Below are positions 1-9,155 of a stretch of 32,154 bases of DNA, in pieces. The first letter of the stretch is position 1. Each line of letters starts with the position of its first letter. The position numbers were made by a program, and so were the translations under genes. The DNA comes from Puniceicoccales bacterium (GTDB lineage: Bacteria > Verrucomicrobiota > Verrucomicrobiia > Opitutales > LL51), in contig JAIROS010000009.1 of assembly GCA_031257405.1 (NCBI GenBank), forward strand, positions 1-32,154, read 5' to 3'. The notes under the pieces are model-generated. The model made no database searches. It was not told the DNA's origin and saw only the letters and a list, made by a program, of their open reading frames with translations.

Positions 1-3000
1 TATCATCAGTGATGCGCTTTTTCAATCCTCCGTCGTAGGCAAGCCACGGCGATTTTTCATCATTATTTTCAATACACTGCTCAACGGCCTCATATGCCCC
101 AATTGCAGTGGTTTTCAAGGCTGCATCTCCAGGGGATGCTTGGAATGTTTTATCGGCGGTTTTAGCGGTTTGCATTTTTTTTACAAGTTCCAGCAGCGCA
201 GCCAGTTCTGCATTAAACTTCGCTTGCAAATCATCGGCAATTGCAACCCCACCAATCGCATTTAATTTTGCCGCTTCGATGCCATCCGTATCTGTTAAAT
301 CGTTAATCAACAACATGCACATTTCCACGCTTGCTTTCAGATAGGCGACGTTTTGCAAAAGCCTGTTCTTTAACGGATCATTAAACGTAACATGCGTCTC
401 AATCGCCGTTTTAAGCGCATTCAACGCATTCAACGCCGCCCGCCCAGCATCTTCCCCGGGGTCCTTCTTAAATGCCGCTATTTTTGTATCTACGTCGGTG
501 ATCGCAGCCTTACAGGCCTCCGTTCCTGTAGTTTCTTTCAAAATTTTCTGGCTGTATTCCGTGTTTTTACTAGCAAATTTCTTTGCTGAATCAATTGCCA
601 CTTGAAGAAAGTTCGCGCTCTTATCCTTTCTCCCAAACGCAACAAAAGCATTCGCCAATCCAATGGAGTGCTTATAATACTTAATATCTTCCAAAACAAG
701 TTTGTCGACGTCGCCCGCTTCAATTCTTTCAATCTCACCCAACGTTTTCTTCATCGCTTCGCCCGACATATCCGAATTGTAAAATTCATCGACAATTGCT
801 TTTAATTGTTGCCGCTTGGTATGTTTCGCCACTTCCTGCTTCAATTGCTCAGCGCAAGCAATAATGCCCTTTTGTATATCATTTATATACAGTTGGTATG
901 TAGTAAAATCGATTGTCGCTTCACCCACAGTAATCGGCTCTTTTGCCTCCGTAATGATCTGATCTAGACTCGATATCAGGGTTTTTTCATCTTTACCCCC
1001 AGTGCCAGTTGTGAAATTTTTAACATCCTCCCTAGCGGTATCTATTAATGGTATATATTTTTTTGATAAAATTTCTATTCCTACGCAACGTTCTTTCCAC
1101 CATTGAGAAGAAAATGCCGTGGCGCTTTTGTTTGGCGATTTATCATGCCGATCCTGGGCGTCAGTAATGGTCTTGTTTATGCCATTTAGCGCCGTTGCTT
1201 GGTCCATTCCATGGTAAAGATAGGCGAAAAAATAGTAATATAAATCAATCAGTATTTGGTCTAAATCGTTCCACCTATTAAGCGCATTTTTCATTTCATC
1301 AAGTGTTAGCTTTTTTTGACACTCGGTAACTTTCTCTTGAATCGCTTCCTTAGCCTGTTTACAGGCATTAGCTAACGCTTCCAAATTTCCAAATTTTCCT
1401 TCTTGTGGCGCTGCATTTTGGAACCCATAAAATAGGGTGGAGACACCCTCTTTAGTAGACAGATAGCTTTTAACATCAGCCAACTTTATCGTTAACTTTT
1501 CGCTATAATTTTTCGCCGTTTGCTTCAATTCTGCAATGGAAACCCCGTCGACAGCGTTATTTACTGCCAAAATCGCCGTTTCCAGCTTGTTAAGTTTGTC
1601 TTTGTCACTTGGTAGACTCCAGGACAAAGTACCGCTAAAATGATCATCACATTTCGAATGATCAGCCCCACTCAACTGGAGTGCTGCCTCAATTTTCTGA
1701 AAATATTGTAATGCGCTGGTAAATTTCCCTTGAATTTCAGTTTTCAATTTTGGTTTGGAAATCACATCAATTTTAGCTTTGAGCGCTCCAGCATCTGTAC
1801 ACAATTTTTCTGCATCAACCGCCGTACATTTATCTTTCTTGGAAAATGCATCGAAAAGAGCCACGATTTCCTGTTCCACTTCCCGCGCGCGCTTCGTATC
1901 AACCACGCCGCGCCATGTTACTCCTATTTCCCGTTGCCGTTCAGTAATCCACGTCTTCCAGTTTCCTAAAACAGAAGTCGGTAGCCATTTTAAGCCACTT
2001 ATGCAGGTTTGAAAGTCTCCCATTAATTTTTCTACTGCCTTTTTTTTCGTTTCATCCGTTTGATCTCCCGTGAATGCAGCGTACGCACCACCAACCTTCT
2101 CCAGCGCTGCGATAAACGCTAAATAATTATTTTTACGATCATCAAACTGCACTTGAAAACCGCCTAAGTCTTCTGTAGGGTTTACGCCCTCGATAGCCGC
2201 ACGCGCCTTTTGCGCTTCTGCCTGAATATTTTTTGGATTTTTTGGTAAACCCACCGTAGCATCACAAAAGCCCCAGAATGCCGAATCCATTTCTGTGCGT
2301 AACATCCAATAATAGGCCCACTGTCTGATCTCCGTTTGGAAGGATGCGTTGGGAATATTATCGTTGGTATCTAAAACCTTTTGCATTGCGCTCTCTAGAG
2401 CTTTTTTTTCTGGAGCATTTTTTTCGCCTTGCGTTGGTTTTTGTAAAAACTGTTTTACGGCAATTTTGGCATCCTTTATCGCATTTATATACGCAATTTG
2501 CTTATCAGTTCTCGCTTGAAATTCGGTCTTAAATAATGAATCTTTTAATTCTCTTACACTTGTCTCTATATCGGAAATTTTTTGATCCAAAGCGCTTTTT
2601 GAGTTTGCCAAATCCGCATCATTCAACTCCAACCAATAATATGCAATAAACGCACAATGCAGGTCGATCTCTCTTCGTATATGCGTTCCTCCTCTTGCTT
2701 TCAATTCAACCGGAGACTGATCGTTCAAAGGTAATTTTCCGAGCGCGGTTAGAGTTTGCCTCGCCTGCACTAGACAAGAATCTTGCTTCCAGCTTGCGTC
2801 ATTTTTGAAAATTTTATTTAAAAGCTCGTTCTGCCGATATTCTACAAACGGTTTCTCTATTTCGCGAAGCATGTCCTCCAGAGGTTTTTTGCAAGCAGGT
2901 AAGCCATCAGTTGGGGCTATTGAATTTTTAACGTCTAGCTCTTTAAAATCTTCTAAACATTGCCCATACAGCTTTTGAATATTCTCCCAGTCTTTTTGTA

Positions 3001-5779
3001 AATCGTCGAGCGATTCACCTGCTTTTAATTTCCAATTTGCATCGCATTTCTTTTCCAATTCATTTTTTAACTGCCTCGCAACGACAGCCAGCTGACAACA
3101 ATCTATGTACCATTTTACGCTTTTTTTAAAGGGCTTCGAAAGGAAAGGTGCACGTTCGAATCCTGTATGGGCGGCTCGGAGGTGCGCAAGATCATTTTGC
3201 GCATCGGCTAAGTTTACATTTTTTGCACTGTCACAAATGACTTTTGCGATTTCACTCATATAGTTGAGTAAAAATTTTTCTATCTCTCCGACCGCAACTG
3301 TAGCTACACCTTCCAGCACTTTATTCCTGTCCTTGACTTTATCTTTTGTTGTAGTAAGAGCGTCTTGAATCTTTACAACATCTGTTGCAACCGTATTTAA
3401 CTTTGTAGCAGCGTCTTTCCAAGCATCCCAGATTTTGAAAGCAAAATTCTGGATCCAACTACCATCTCCGTACCCCTTTTTTATTCCTTCGACAGTTTTC
3501 TTGTAGTCATCCTCCGCCTGCACTTTCGCTAGTATCGCATCGCGTTTTGTTTCCCATGGATAGGGCTTCTTTAAATCATCTTCAGATGTTTTTCCCTGCA
3601 TTAGCCAATAATTCCATCTAATTGATCCGTCGCTCGATCCTTTTAAGCCTGGCAGATCCTTTAATTCACTCAATTCTTTTAATACATCTTTTGCATTTTT
3701 TTCGCCACTTGTGTAATCCTTATACAGCTGACCCACAAGCTCTTCCATATATTCGTTATATATTATAGCTCCCGTAGCGTTTGCACAAATTTTGAATACA
3801 GATTTTGATGAAAATTTACCATTGGCCAATTCTCCTTCTTTTACTATTGCAGTTGTTGCTGTTGCTGCTGTGTTTACTGTTAATTTTTGGGGACCATTGA
3901 CTTTTCCAAAATTATTGACGAAATCAGCCCAACCATTTCCGCTAAACTTTGCCTTATCGCAAACGCATTGCATTATAGATATACTATCGCCTCTCTGACC
4001 TACCATCTGCGCCAAGTTATACAGCAGTGCGTATAAATTTGTTGCCTTATTATCTTTTTTTTCTTGAATGGCTTTTCCGATTTCCTCCGGCAAACACTGC
4101 GTTAGGTAAAATACCCCAAAGATCGATATTACTGCCTCGTTGAAAGCAGCTTGAAGCCCAGAAACAGAGTTAAGCTTACGGCGAGCTGTAATTATTTTCT
4201 CCACAGGGGAAATAATATCGTTGAGCTTCGCTATAGCAATGTTCATTATGCTGGATGGATTTGTGCTGAAACTGTCAAAAAATTTTGTTACTACTCCCCC
4301 AATAGCTCCCATTGCAATTCTTACTGCTGCTTCTCTATTTTCTACTGAAATTTCTCCTTCTCCTTCTAGCAACTTCTTACATGCCACTGGCGCTTGCTTT
4401 ATTGCCTCCACTTCTTCAAGTTGTAAGAAGGTGCATTGTTTTTTTAATGCCTCACATTCTTTTTGGAATTCTTGAAGCCATGTTTCAAACTCAGGATTTT
4501 CACTCCAACTACGCCCCGTTTGGCATTTTCTTAACAATTCCCCTATTGTATCTTCGTATTTCTTAACTTGGCCTAGGTCTGCCTTAATATCGTTTTCACA
4601 TTTTTTAATTTCGGCTGTTAATCCTCCAATTTTGGTTGCTAATGCATCAATTTTGAATTTTTCTTTACTATCTTCGGCCAATAATCTCTCGAGCATGAGG
4701 TCTTGTTTTTGTTTTTCTTTTTCATTCTTATTCTTGAATAAGTCAGAGACTTTTTTTTGAATTTCACTAAATTCAATTCCATTAACTTTCCTTGTAAGTA
4801 TTATATTTTCATAGGCTTTTATTATTTTCTGCTTCTGGGTATATAATATATCAACATCGACAATCGTAATGCCATCCGCCCAACCTTGGGCTTGAAAAAA
4901 CTCAAAAACCTGTTCGTAATCTTCGGTTTGTATCTTCCCCTTGAGGCTAGCGACTTTCCACGTCATCTCTAAGTCCTTGTAGAGTGTATCAAGCTCGCAT
5001 CCAATTTCCTCTATTGTATTTGATTTATCGACACATTTTTGTATTTCATCTTGTATTTTTCCCTGATTTTGCACAGCAAACGGCATAGAAACTCCTTTTA
5101 AGAAGGTCTTAATCGCGTCAACAAGACCTGGGTATTCACCAAGCGAAAATTTTTTACCTTTTGGAAGAGGATCTATTTGGGGAAGAAGATCTACGGATTG
5201 TTTGACGTCTTTTACAGCTTTCACGAATTCTTCGATTTTTTTTATTTCGCCTGGGTTGGCAGCCAGCGCTGTATTAAATGTATTTTGTGCCGTCTGGATC
5301 CTCTCTTTAACCACGGTTGCCATAGCCCTTCGAACATTTCCTTCCCATTTTATTTGAACGTCCTTGGCAGCTGTAAAAGTGAACCCTCCAGTTGCATAGT
5401 TATCGCCATTTGGCTTTTTTCCTTGACTTATATTGTTTTTAACTATACTTAATTTTTCCAATGCTGTTTTCACAGCGCTTGGGGCATTTGGATCTTTTTG
5501 GTATGCCTCCAAGGCTTCGAGCACTTCCTTTATATATGTTTTTTCTATCGTCGGTGTGTTGCTCAACTCTCCCCATACGAAACCCAAAACATTTTTTTTC
5601 GATAACCCTAAAGCTTCCGCATCCATTACCACTAGTGCTGGTTTTGGTCCCACTTGTGGTTGTTGTCCCATTGGCTTTCTTGCCGTTGCCGCTGCCGTTG
5701 CCGTCGTTTGAAACGTACTTACAAATGGCACCAGCAATAGCGCCACATTCCTCATCCACGTTATGATTTTCTTTTCCAT
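1..5779 (-). CDS. Giant exported, mostly helical protein of unknown family (partial; C-terminus beyond the left edge)
   Basis: Reading the complement from ATG 5779 gives 1926 codons with no stop, plus one leftover base at position 1, so the frame leaves the window still open. The start is preceded by AAAGGGAAAT, a usable ribosome site. The N-terminus (MEKKIITWMRNVALLLVPFV, then Ala/Thr-rich to about residue 33) looks like a Sec signal sequence, so the mature protein is probably periplasmic, surface-bound or secreted. The rest is rich in Lys, Glu, Ala and Gln with regularly spaced Leu/Ile and frequent Cys, as expected for long alpha-helical bundles or coiled coils. I see no enzyme motif, no later membrane segment and no near-identical tandem repeat. 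Aromatic helices of the YYW type recur near residues 723, 893, 1040, 1160, 1515 and 1703, possibly marking divergent repeats. It is divergent from atpA. Family unknown; a giant adhesin or secreted virulence-type protein is only a guess. Confidence 0.88.
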   Translation of the reverse strand, partial: MEKKIITWMRNVALLLVPFVSTFQTTATAAATARKPMGQQPQVGPKPALVVMDAEALGLSKKNVLGFVWGELSNTPTIEKTYIKEVLEALEAYQKDPNAPSAVKTALEKLSIVKNNISQGKKPNGDNYATGGFTFTAAKDVQIKWEGNVRRAMATVVKERIQTAQNTFNTALAANPGEIKKIEEFVKAVKDVKQSVDLLPQIDPLPKGKKFSLGEYPGLVDAIKTFLKGVSMPFAVQNQGKIQDEIQKCVDKSNTIEEIGCELDTLYKDLEMTWKVASLKGKIQTEDYEQVFEFFQAQGWADGITIVDVDILYTQKQKIIKAYENIILTRKVNGIEFSEIQKKVSDLFKNKNEKEKQKQDLMLERLLAEDSKEKFKIDALATKIGGLTAEIKKCENDIKADLGQVKKYEDTIGELLRKCQTGRSWSENPEFETWLQEFQKECEALKKQCTFLQLEEVEAIKQAPVACKKLLEGEGEISVENREAAVRIAMGAIGGVVTKFFDSFSTNPSSIMNIAIAKLNDIISPVEKIITARRKLNSVSGLQAAFNEAVISIFGVFYLTQCLPEEIGKAIQEKKDNKATNLYALLYNLAQMVGQRGDSISIMQCVCDKAKFSGNGWADFVNNFGKVNGPQKLTVNTAATATTAIVKEGELANGKFSSKSVFKICANATGAIIYNEYMEELVGQLYKDYTSGEKNAKDVLKELSELKDLPGLKGSSDGSIRWNYWLMQGKTSEDDLKKPYPWETKRDAILAKVQAEDDYKKTVEGIKKGYGDGSWIQNFAFKIWDAWKDAATKLNTVATDVVKIQDALTTTKDKVKDRNKVLEGVATVAVGEIEKFLLNYMSEIAKVICDSAKNVNLADAQNDLAHLRAAHTGFERAPFLSKPFKKSVKWYIDCCQLAVVARQLKNELEKKCDANWKLKAGESLDDLQKDWENIQKLYGQCLEDFKELDVKNSIAPTDGLPACKKPLEDMLREIEKPFVEYRQNELLNKIFKNDASWKQDSCLVQARQTLTALGKLPLNDQSPVELKARGGTHIRREIDLHCAFIAYYWLELNDADLANSKSALDQKISDIETSVRELKDSLFKTEFQARTDKQIAYINAIKDAKIAVKQFLQKPTQGEKNAPEKKALESAMQKVLDTNDNIPNASFQTEIRQWAYYWMLRTEMDSAFWGFCDATVGLPKNPKNIQAEAQKARAAIEGVNPTEDLGGFQVQFDDRKNNYLAFIAALEKVGGAYAAFTGDQTDETKKKAVEKLMGDFQTCISGLKWLPTSVLGNWKTWITERQREIGVTWRGVVDTKRAREVEQEIVALFDAFSKKDKCTAVDAEKLCTDAGALKAKIDVISKPKLKTEIQGKFTSALQYFQKIEAALQLSGADHSKCDDHFSGTLSWSLPSDKDKLNKLETAILAVNNAVDGVSIAELKQTAKNYSEKLTIKLADVKSYLSTKEGVSTLFYGFQNAAPQEGKFGNLEALANACKQAKEAIQEKVTECQKKLTLDEMKNALNRWNDLDQILIDLYYYFFAYLYHGMDQATALNGINKTITDAQDRHDKSPNKSATAFSSQWWKERCVGIEILSKKYIPLIDTAREDVKNFTTGTGGKDEKTLISSLDQIITEAKEPITVGEATIDFTTYQLYINDIQKGIIACAEQLKQEVAKHTKRQQLKAIVDEFYNSDMSGEAMKKTLGEIERIEAGDVDKLVLEDIKYYKHSIGLANAFVAFGRKDKSANFLQVAIDSAKKFASKNTEYSQKILKETTGTEACKAAITDVDTKIAAFKKDPGEDAGRAALNALNALKTAIETHVTFNDPLKNRLLQNVAYLKASVEMCMLLINDLTDTDGIEAAKLNAIGGVAIADDLQAKFNAELAALLELVKKMQTAKTADKTFQASPGDAALKTTAIGAYEAVEQCIENNDEKSPWLAYDGGLKKRITDD

Positions 5780-5800
5780 ATTTCCCTTTGTCGGTCAAAA

Positions 5801-5828
5801 TATTTATAAATTTTATGAAAAATCTCAA
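5801..5828 (-). promoter_or_regulatory. Weak sigma70-like promoter for the giant gene
   Basis: On the minus strand TTGAGA (5828-5823) is followed after 16 bases by TAAATA (5806-5801). Transcription would begin about 16 bases before the ribosome site and ATG 5779. The region is generally AT-rich, so chance is a real possibility. Confidence 0.3.
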
Positions 5829-5958
5829 GCTTTTTAAATACATCTGCGCATTTTTTTACTAAATTTCCCCGAATGCCAAACCGCAACCCACTAATTCCTC
5901 CGCAGTGAAATATAAGCTTGCGAATCGTACACTTATCCTTATCCGTGGATTGCAGCCC

Positions 5959-7488
5959 ATGACGGACCCCATTCTTAACCAAATTCGCGAGGAAATTCTT
6001 TCCAAACGCCTCTCCACAACAAAAAAAAATATCGGCACCATCGTCTCCATCGCCGACGGTACTGCGGTGCTCAACGGCCTTTCCGATGCCATGTACAACG
6101 AAATGATCGACTTCGGCCACGATATTTTTGGTGCCGCCCTGAACCTCGAAGAAGATTTCGTGGGCGTCGTGATTTTCGGTGACTGCTCCCGCTTAAAAGC
6201 CGGCGATCAAGCGACCGCAACGGGTAAATTATTATCGGTCCCCGTCGGGAAAAATCTCCTCGGACGCGTGGTCGACGCCCTCGGTTACCCCATCGACGGA
6301 AAAGGGCCCATCGCCGCAGAAGAATTTTATCCCGTCGAAAAAATCGCCCCCGGTATTATGCCGCGAAAATCCGTTAACCAGCCGCTCCAAACGGGTATCC
6401 TCGCCATCGACTCCATGATCCCCATCGGCCGCGGCCAAAGGGAACTCATTATCGGCGATCGCGCTACCGGGAAATCGACCATCGCCATCGACGCCATTAT
6501 CAATCAAGCCAAAATCAATCGGGAGGGTCTCGCTTCCAATGACCCCAATTTTCGCCCCGTCTATTCCATTTACGTCGCCATCGGCCAAAAAAATTCGACC
6601 ATCGCCCGTACCATTAAAACGCTCACGGATCACGACGCTATGCCCTTCACCGTCATTGTCAATTCCTCCGCCGCCGATAATACCGCAAACCAATATATCG
6701 CGCCCTATGCGGGTTGTGCGATGGGCGAATGGTTCATGCAGAACGGCATGGATGCGCTGATTGTCTACGACGACCTCTCCAAGCACGCCGCCGCTTACCG
6801 CCAAATTTGTCTCATTCTCAAGCGGCCGTCGGGACGTGAAGCTTACCCGGGCGATATTTTTTACCTCCACTCCAAACTCCTCGAACGCGCAGCACGCCTG
6901 AATGCGACTAGTGGTAACGGTTCACTGACGGCGCTACCGATCATTGAAACGCAGGCGGGCGATGTTTCGGCGTACATCCCGACGAATGTGATTTCGATCA
7001 CGGACGGCCAGATTTTCCTTGACACGGATCTTTTTAACAAAGGTATACGGCCGGCAATTTCCATTGGGATTTCGGTATCGCGGGTTGGTTCGGCGGCGCA
7101 GATAAAGGCGTTCAAGCAGGTAGCGGGGAAGTTAAAGTTGGAGTTAGGGCAGTATTACGAGCTGAGTTCTTTTGCGCAATTTGGGTCCGATCTCGACGCT
7201 AAAACGCAGCAGCAGATTGATCGTGGGGCGCGGATTGTGGAGTTATTCAAGCAGCCGGCCAATGCGCCGCGGAGTGTCGGGGACCAAATTATTCTTCTTT
7301 GGGCGATTAGGAGTGGTATTTTTGATAAGGTGGAATTGAGGCGTGTGAGTGGGGTAGCGGAGTCTTTATTGGCTTATTTTTCGACGAGTGGAATGAGCGT
7401 ACTGGAGGAAATTGCGAGAGGAGGCCAGCTCACGGAGGAAATCGAAACCCAGTTACTCGCCATCGCCACCGACTGGAAAAGAATCTAA
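5959..7488 (+). CDS. atpA: F-type ATP synthase subunit alpha
   Basis: 509-residue alpha subunit of the F1 ATP synthase headpiece, the non-catalytic nucleotide-binding partner of beta. Visible are the beta-barrel region (GTIVSIADG near residue 26), the P-loop GDRATGKS at 166-173, the strongly conserved segments YVAIGQK, YDDLSK and GREAYPGD, and [11 protein letters not shown], which carries the arginine finger. ATG 5959 ([13 protein letters not shown]) fits the family N-terminus; the frame stays open upstream to a GTG at 5905, but those 18 extra residues match nothing in the family. There is no clear Shine-Dalgarno sequence. Unusually, no other ATP synthase gene is next to it: upstream is the divergent giant gene and downstream a small exported protein, so atpH, atpG, atpD and atpC must lie elsewhere if an F1 is made. 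Identification is secure. Confidence 0.97.
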   Translation: MTDPILNQIREEILSKRLSTTKKNIGTIVSIADGTAVLNGLSDAMYNEMIDFGHDIFGAALNLEEDFVGVVIFGDCSRLKAGDQATATGKLLSVPVGKNLLGRVVDALGYPIDGKGPIAAEEFYPVEKIAPGIMPRKSVNQPLQTGILAIDSMIPIGRGQRELIIGDRATGKSTIAIDAIINQAKINREGLASNDPNFRPVYSIYVAIGQKNSTIARTIKTLTDHDAMPFTVIVNSSAADNTANQYIAPYAGCAMGEWFMQNGMDALIVYDDLSKHAAAYRQICLILKRPSGREAYPGDIFYLHSKLLERAARLNATSGNGSLTALPIIETQAGDVSAYIPTNVISITDGQIFLDTDLFNKGIRPAISIGISVSRVGSAAQIKAFKQVAGKLKLELGQYYELSSFAQFGSDLDAKTQQQIDRGARIVELFKQPANAPRSVGDQIILLWAIRSGIFDKVELRRVSGVAESLLAYFSTSGMSVLEEIARGGQLTEEIETQLLAIATDWKRI

Positions 7489-7627
7489 ACAAAAGCAGCG
7501 AATTTATTTTGCTAAATCTTTGTCGAATTTTTAATTTAAATGTCAAAAAATATATATAAATCCCACCAAAAGAAAAAATATTAAATATTGCTTGAAAATT
7601 TTCTTTTCTTAGAAGAGTTGGCTCTCT

Positions 7628-8050
7628 GTGAAATATTGGCTGATTATTTTCGGGATCATGCTTCATCCGCTGGGCTGGGGGCGGTCCGTACGCGCGCGCA
7701 TGGACGCTAAAATGCTACAAATGACGCCCGTAAACCCGACCGATGGCCCGCAGATCCCCTCCTCGGCAGTTCGTCCCTACGCCTACAGCGGGATCCTCAA
7801 GCGCTACGAACCTCCGCTGTGGCAGTGGCTATTTCCGCAGCCCCGCTACGAGTACTACATCACCGACGAAAAGGGTAAGGCCATTATTTTTTTGGACCTC
7901 TCTGCGCTGGCGACGGGGACGCCGCTAATCAATTTCCAGGGGAAAATGGTCACGGTGAACGGGCCTTCCTCGCCGCATCGTTACCGCGGGGTCATGGTTG
8001 TAAAGGCGCAAAACATTATTGCGAGTGGGGGTATGGGTGGCAATTCTTGA
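7628..8050 (+). CDS. Small exported protein, possible OB-like fold
   Basis: 140 residues from a GTG start. The first 18 or so residues (MKYWLIIFGIMLHPLGWG) form a short basic-hydrophobic signal-like segment. The C-terminal half holds a run of predicted beta strands, with FQGKMVTVNGP followed by RGVMVVKAQNI. That pattern resembles the 'Gk-V-V-G ... v-i' strands of small exported OB- or SH3-like proteins, but I do not recognise a family. It ends 12 bases before the OleA-like gene and is probably cotranscribed with it and mpl. Real coding is supported by the tight spacing and non-random composition. Function unknown; an envelope role is only an inference. Confidence 0.7.
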   Translation: MKYWLIIFGIMLHPLGWGRSVRARMDAKMLQMTPVNPTDGPQIPSSAVRPYAYSGILKRYEPPLWQWLFPQPRYEYYITDEKGKAIIFLDLSALATGTPLINFQGKMVTVNGPSSPHRYRGVMVVKAQNIIASGGMGGNS

Positions 8051-8062
8051 CGTAAAACGCCC

Positions 8063-9115
8063 ATGAATTTTACTTTTTCGCGCGTCGCCATCGAATCCAT
8101 CGACCACGTTTTACCGCCGGTCATTCTTTCTTCGGACAACATCGAATGGCAATTGGGTGCGCTTTACGAGCGGTTACATTTACCGTTTGGGCGGCTGGAA
8201 CTGATGACGGGGATTCGGGAGCGGCGGTTTTGGGCTGGGGACGTTCTCCCGTCGCAGGCGAGTACGGAAGCGGCTGAAAACGTACTCAAAAAGACGGCTT
8301 TTTCCAGAAATGACATCGATTTACTGGTGCACGCTTCGGTATGTCGCGATCGTTTGGAACCGGCGACGGCGGCCTACGTCCACCGCAATTTACGGCTTTC
8401 GGCACACACATTATTTTTCGATTTATCGAATGCCTGCCTAGGATTTTTGAACGCCATGATGGCAGTTGGGGCGATGATTGAGGCGGGGCAGATTGGTTCG
8501 GCGCTGATTGTATCTGGGGAAAATGGCAAGCCGCTGCTCGACCACACGATCGCGCACCTCGGACAAAATACGACGCTCACGCGCCAGGCAATAAAGGCTT
8601 ATTTTGCCAATTTGACGATCGGATCGGGGGGGGTTGCGGCGATCCTCTGCCGCGATGATTTGGCAAAAAATAGTAAAAATATATTAAAATTGCGGGCCAT
8701 TTCCGCGCTGACCGACGCCGGTGGCTGCACCCTTTGCCAGGGCGACGTAACCCCCGATAATGCGCTGGCGATGCAGACGGATTCGGAAGCGCTGTTACAT
8801 TTAGGGGTCCGGCTTGCCGCCGATAATTGGCGGCAATTTTTACAATATACCCGGCTCCAAAACGCGGACATAGCGCACACCATTTGCCACCAAGTTGGCC
8901 AACGCCACCGGGCGATGCTGTACCAAACGCTGGGCCTCGATCTGGAAAAAGATTTTTCGACGTTTCCGTTTCTGGGGAATACGGGTTCTGTCGCGCTCCC
9001 GCTGACGCTTTCCGTCGCCCTCGAAAAAAATATCATCGCCCCTAACGAAAAAATAGCGCTCCTCGGGATCGGCAGCGGCATTAGTTCACTGATGATGTTG
9101 GCGGAAAGTACCTAA
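8063..9115 (+). CDS. OleA/FabH-like thiolase-fold condensing enzyme
   Basis: 350 residues, of the 3-oxoacyl-ACP synthase III superfamily, which joins acyl thioesters by Claisen condensation. The active-site residues are in place: Cys125 in LSNACLGFLN, His276 in CHQVGQRH and Asn306 in LGNTGS. The segment SVCRDRLEPATA (92-103), with Glu99, and the C-terminal IALLGIGSGI are closer to what I know of OleA, the enzyme that condenses two long-chain acyl-CoAs head to head, than to FabH. No oleB, oleC or oleD partner lies nearby; the neighbours are a small exported protein 12 bases upstream and mpl 40 bases downstream. The ATG at 8063 has no Shine-Dalgarno sequence. An 8-G run at 8626-8633 sits inside the gene. 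The superfamily is certain; OleA versus FabH as substrate class is moderate. Confidence 0.88.
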   Translation: MNFTFSRVAIESIDHVLPPVILSSDNIEWQLGALYERLHLPFGRLELMTGIRERRFWAGDVLPSQASTEAAENVLKKTAFSRNDIDLLVHASVCRDRLEPATAAYVHRNLRLSAHTLFFDLSNACLGFLNAMMAVGAMIEAGQIGSALIVSGENGKPLLDHTIAHLGQNTTLTRQAIKAYFANLTIGSGGVAAILCRDDLAKNSKNILKLRAISALTDAGGCTLCQGDVTPDNALAMQTDSEALLHLGVRLAADNWRQFLQYTRLQNADIAHTICHQVGQRHRAMLYQTLGLDLEKDFSTFPFLGNTGSVALPLTLSVALEKNIIAPNEKIALLGIGSGISSLMMLAEST

Positions 9116-9155
9116 ATTTTTTGGGCGCGCGCACGAAAATGTACGGAGAAAAAAA

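Noticed and set aside
3150-3170. GTTCGAATCC resembling a tRNA T-loop
   Set aside because: The flanking bases cannot form the T stem, no acceptor or anticodon stem is present, and the site is inside the open frame of the giant gene.
108-5711. Numerous plus-strand ORFs of 60-100 codons at the left end
   Set aside because: They lie opposite one continuous minus-strand frame of 1926 codons and show no ribosome sites or motifs.
5905-5958. Upstream GTG start for atpA
   Set aside because: The 18 added residues match no alpha subunit and have no ribosome site; ATG 5959 gives the family N-terminus.
6232-6870. 212-codon ORF on the minus strand opposite atpA
   Set aside because: It is the complement shadow of a strongly conserved gene, with no recognisable motif and a composition dictated by the atpA codons.
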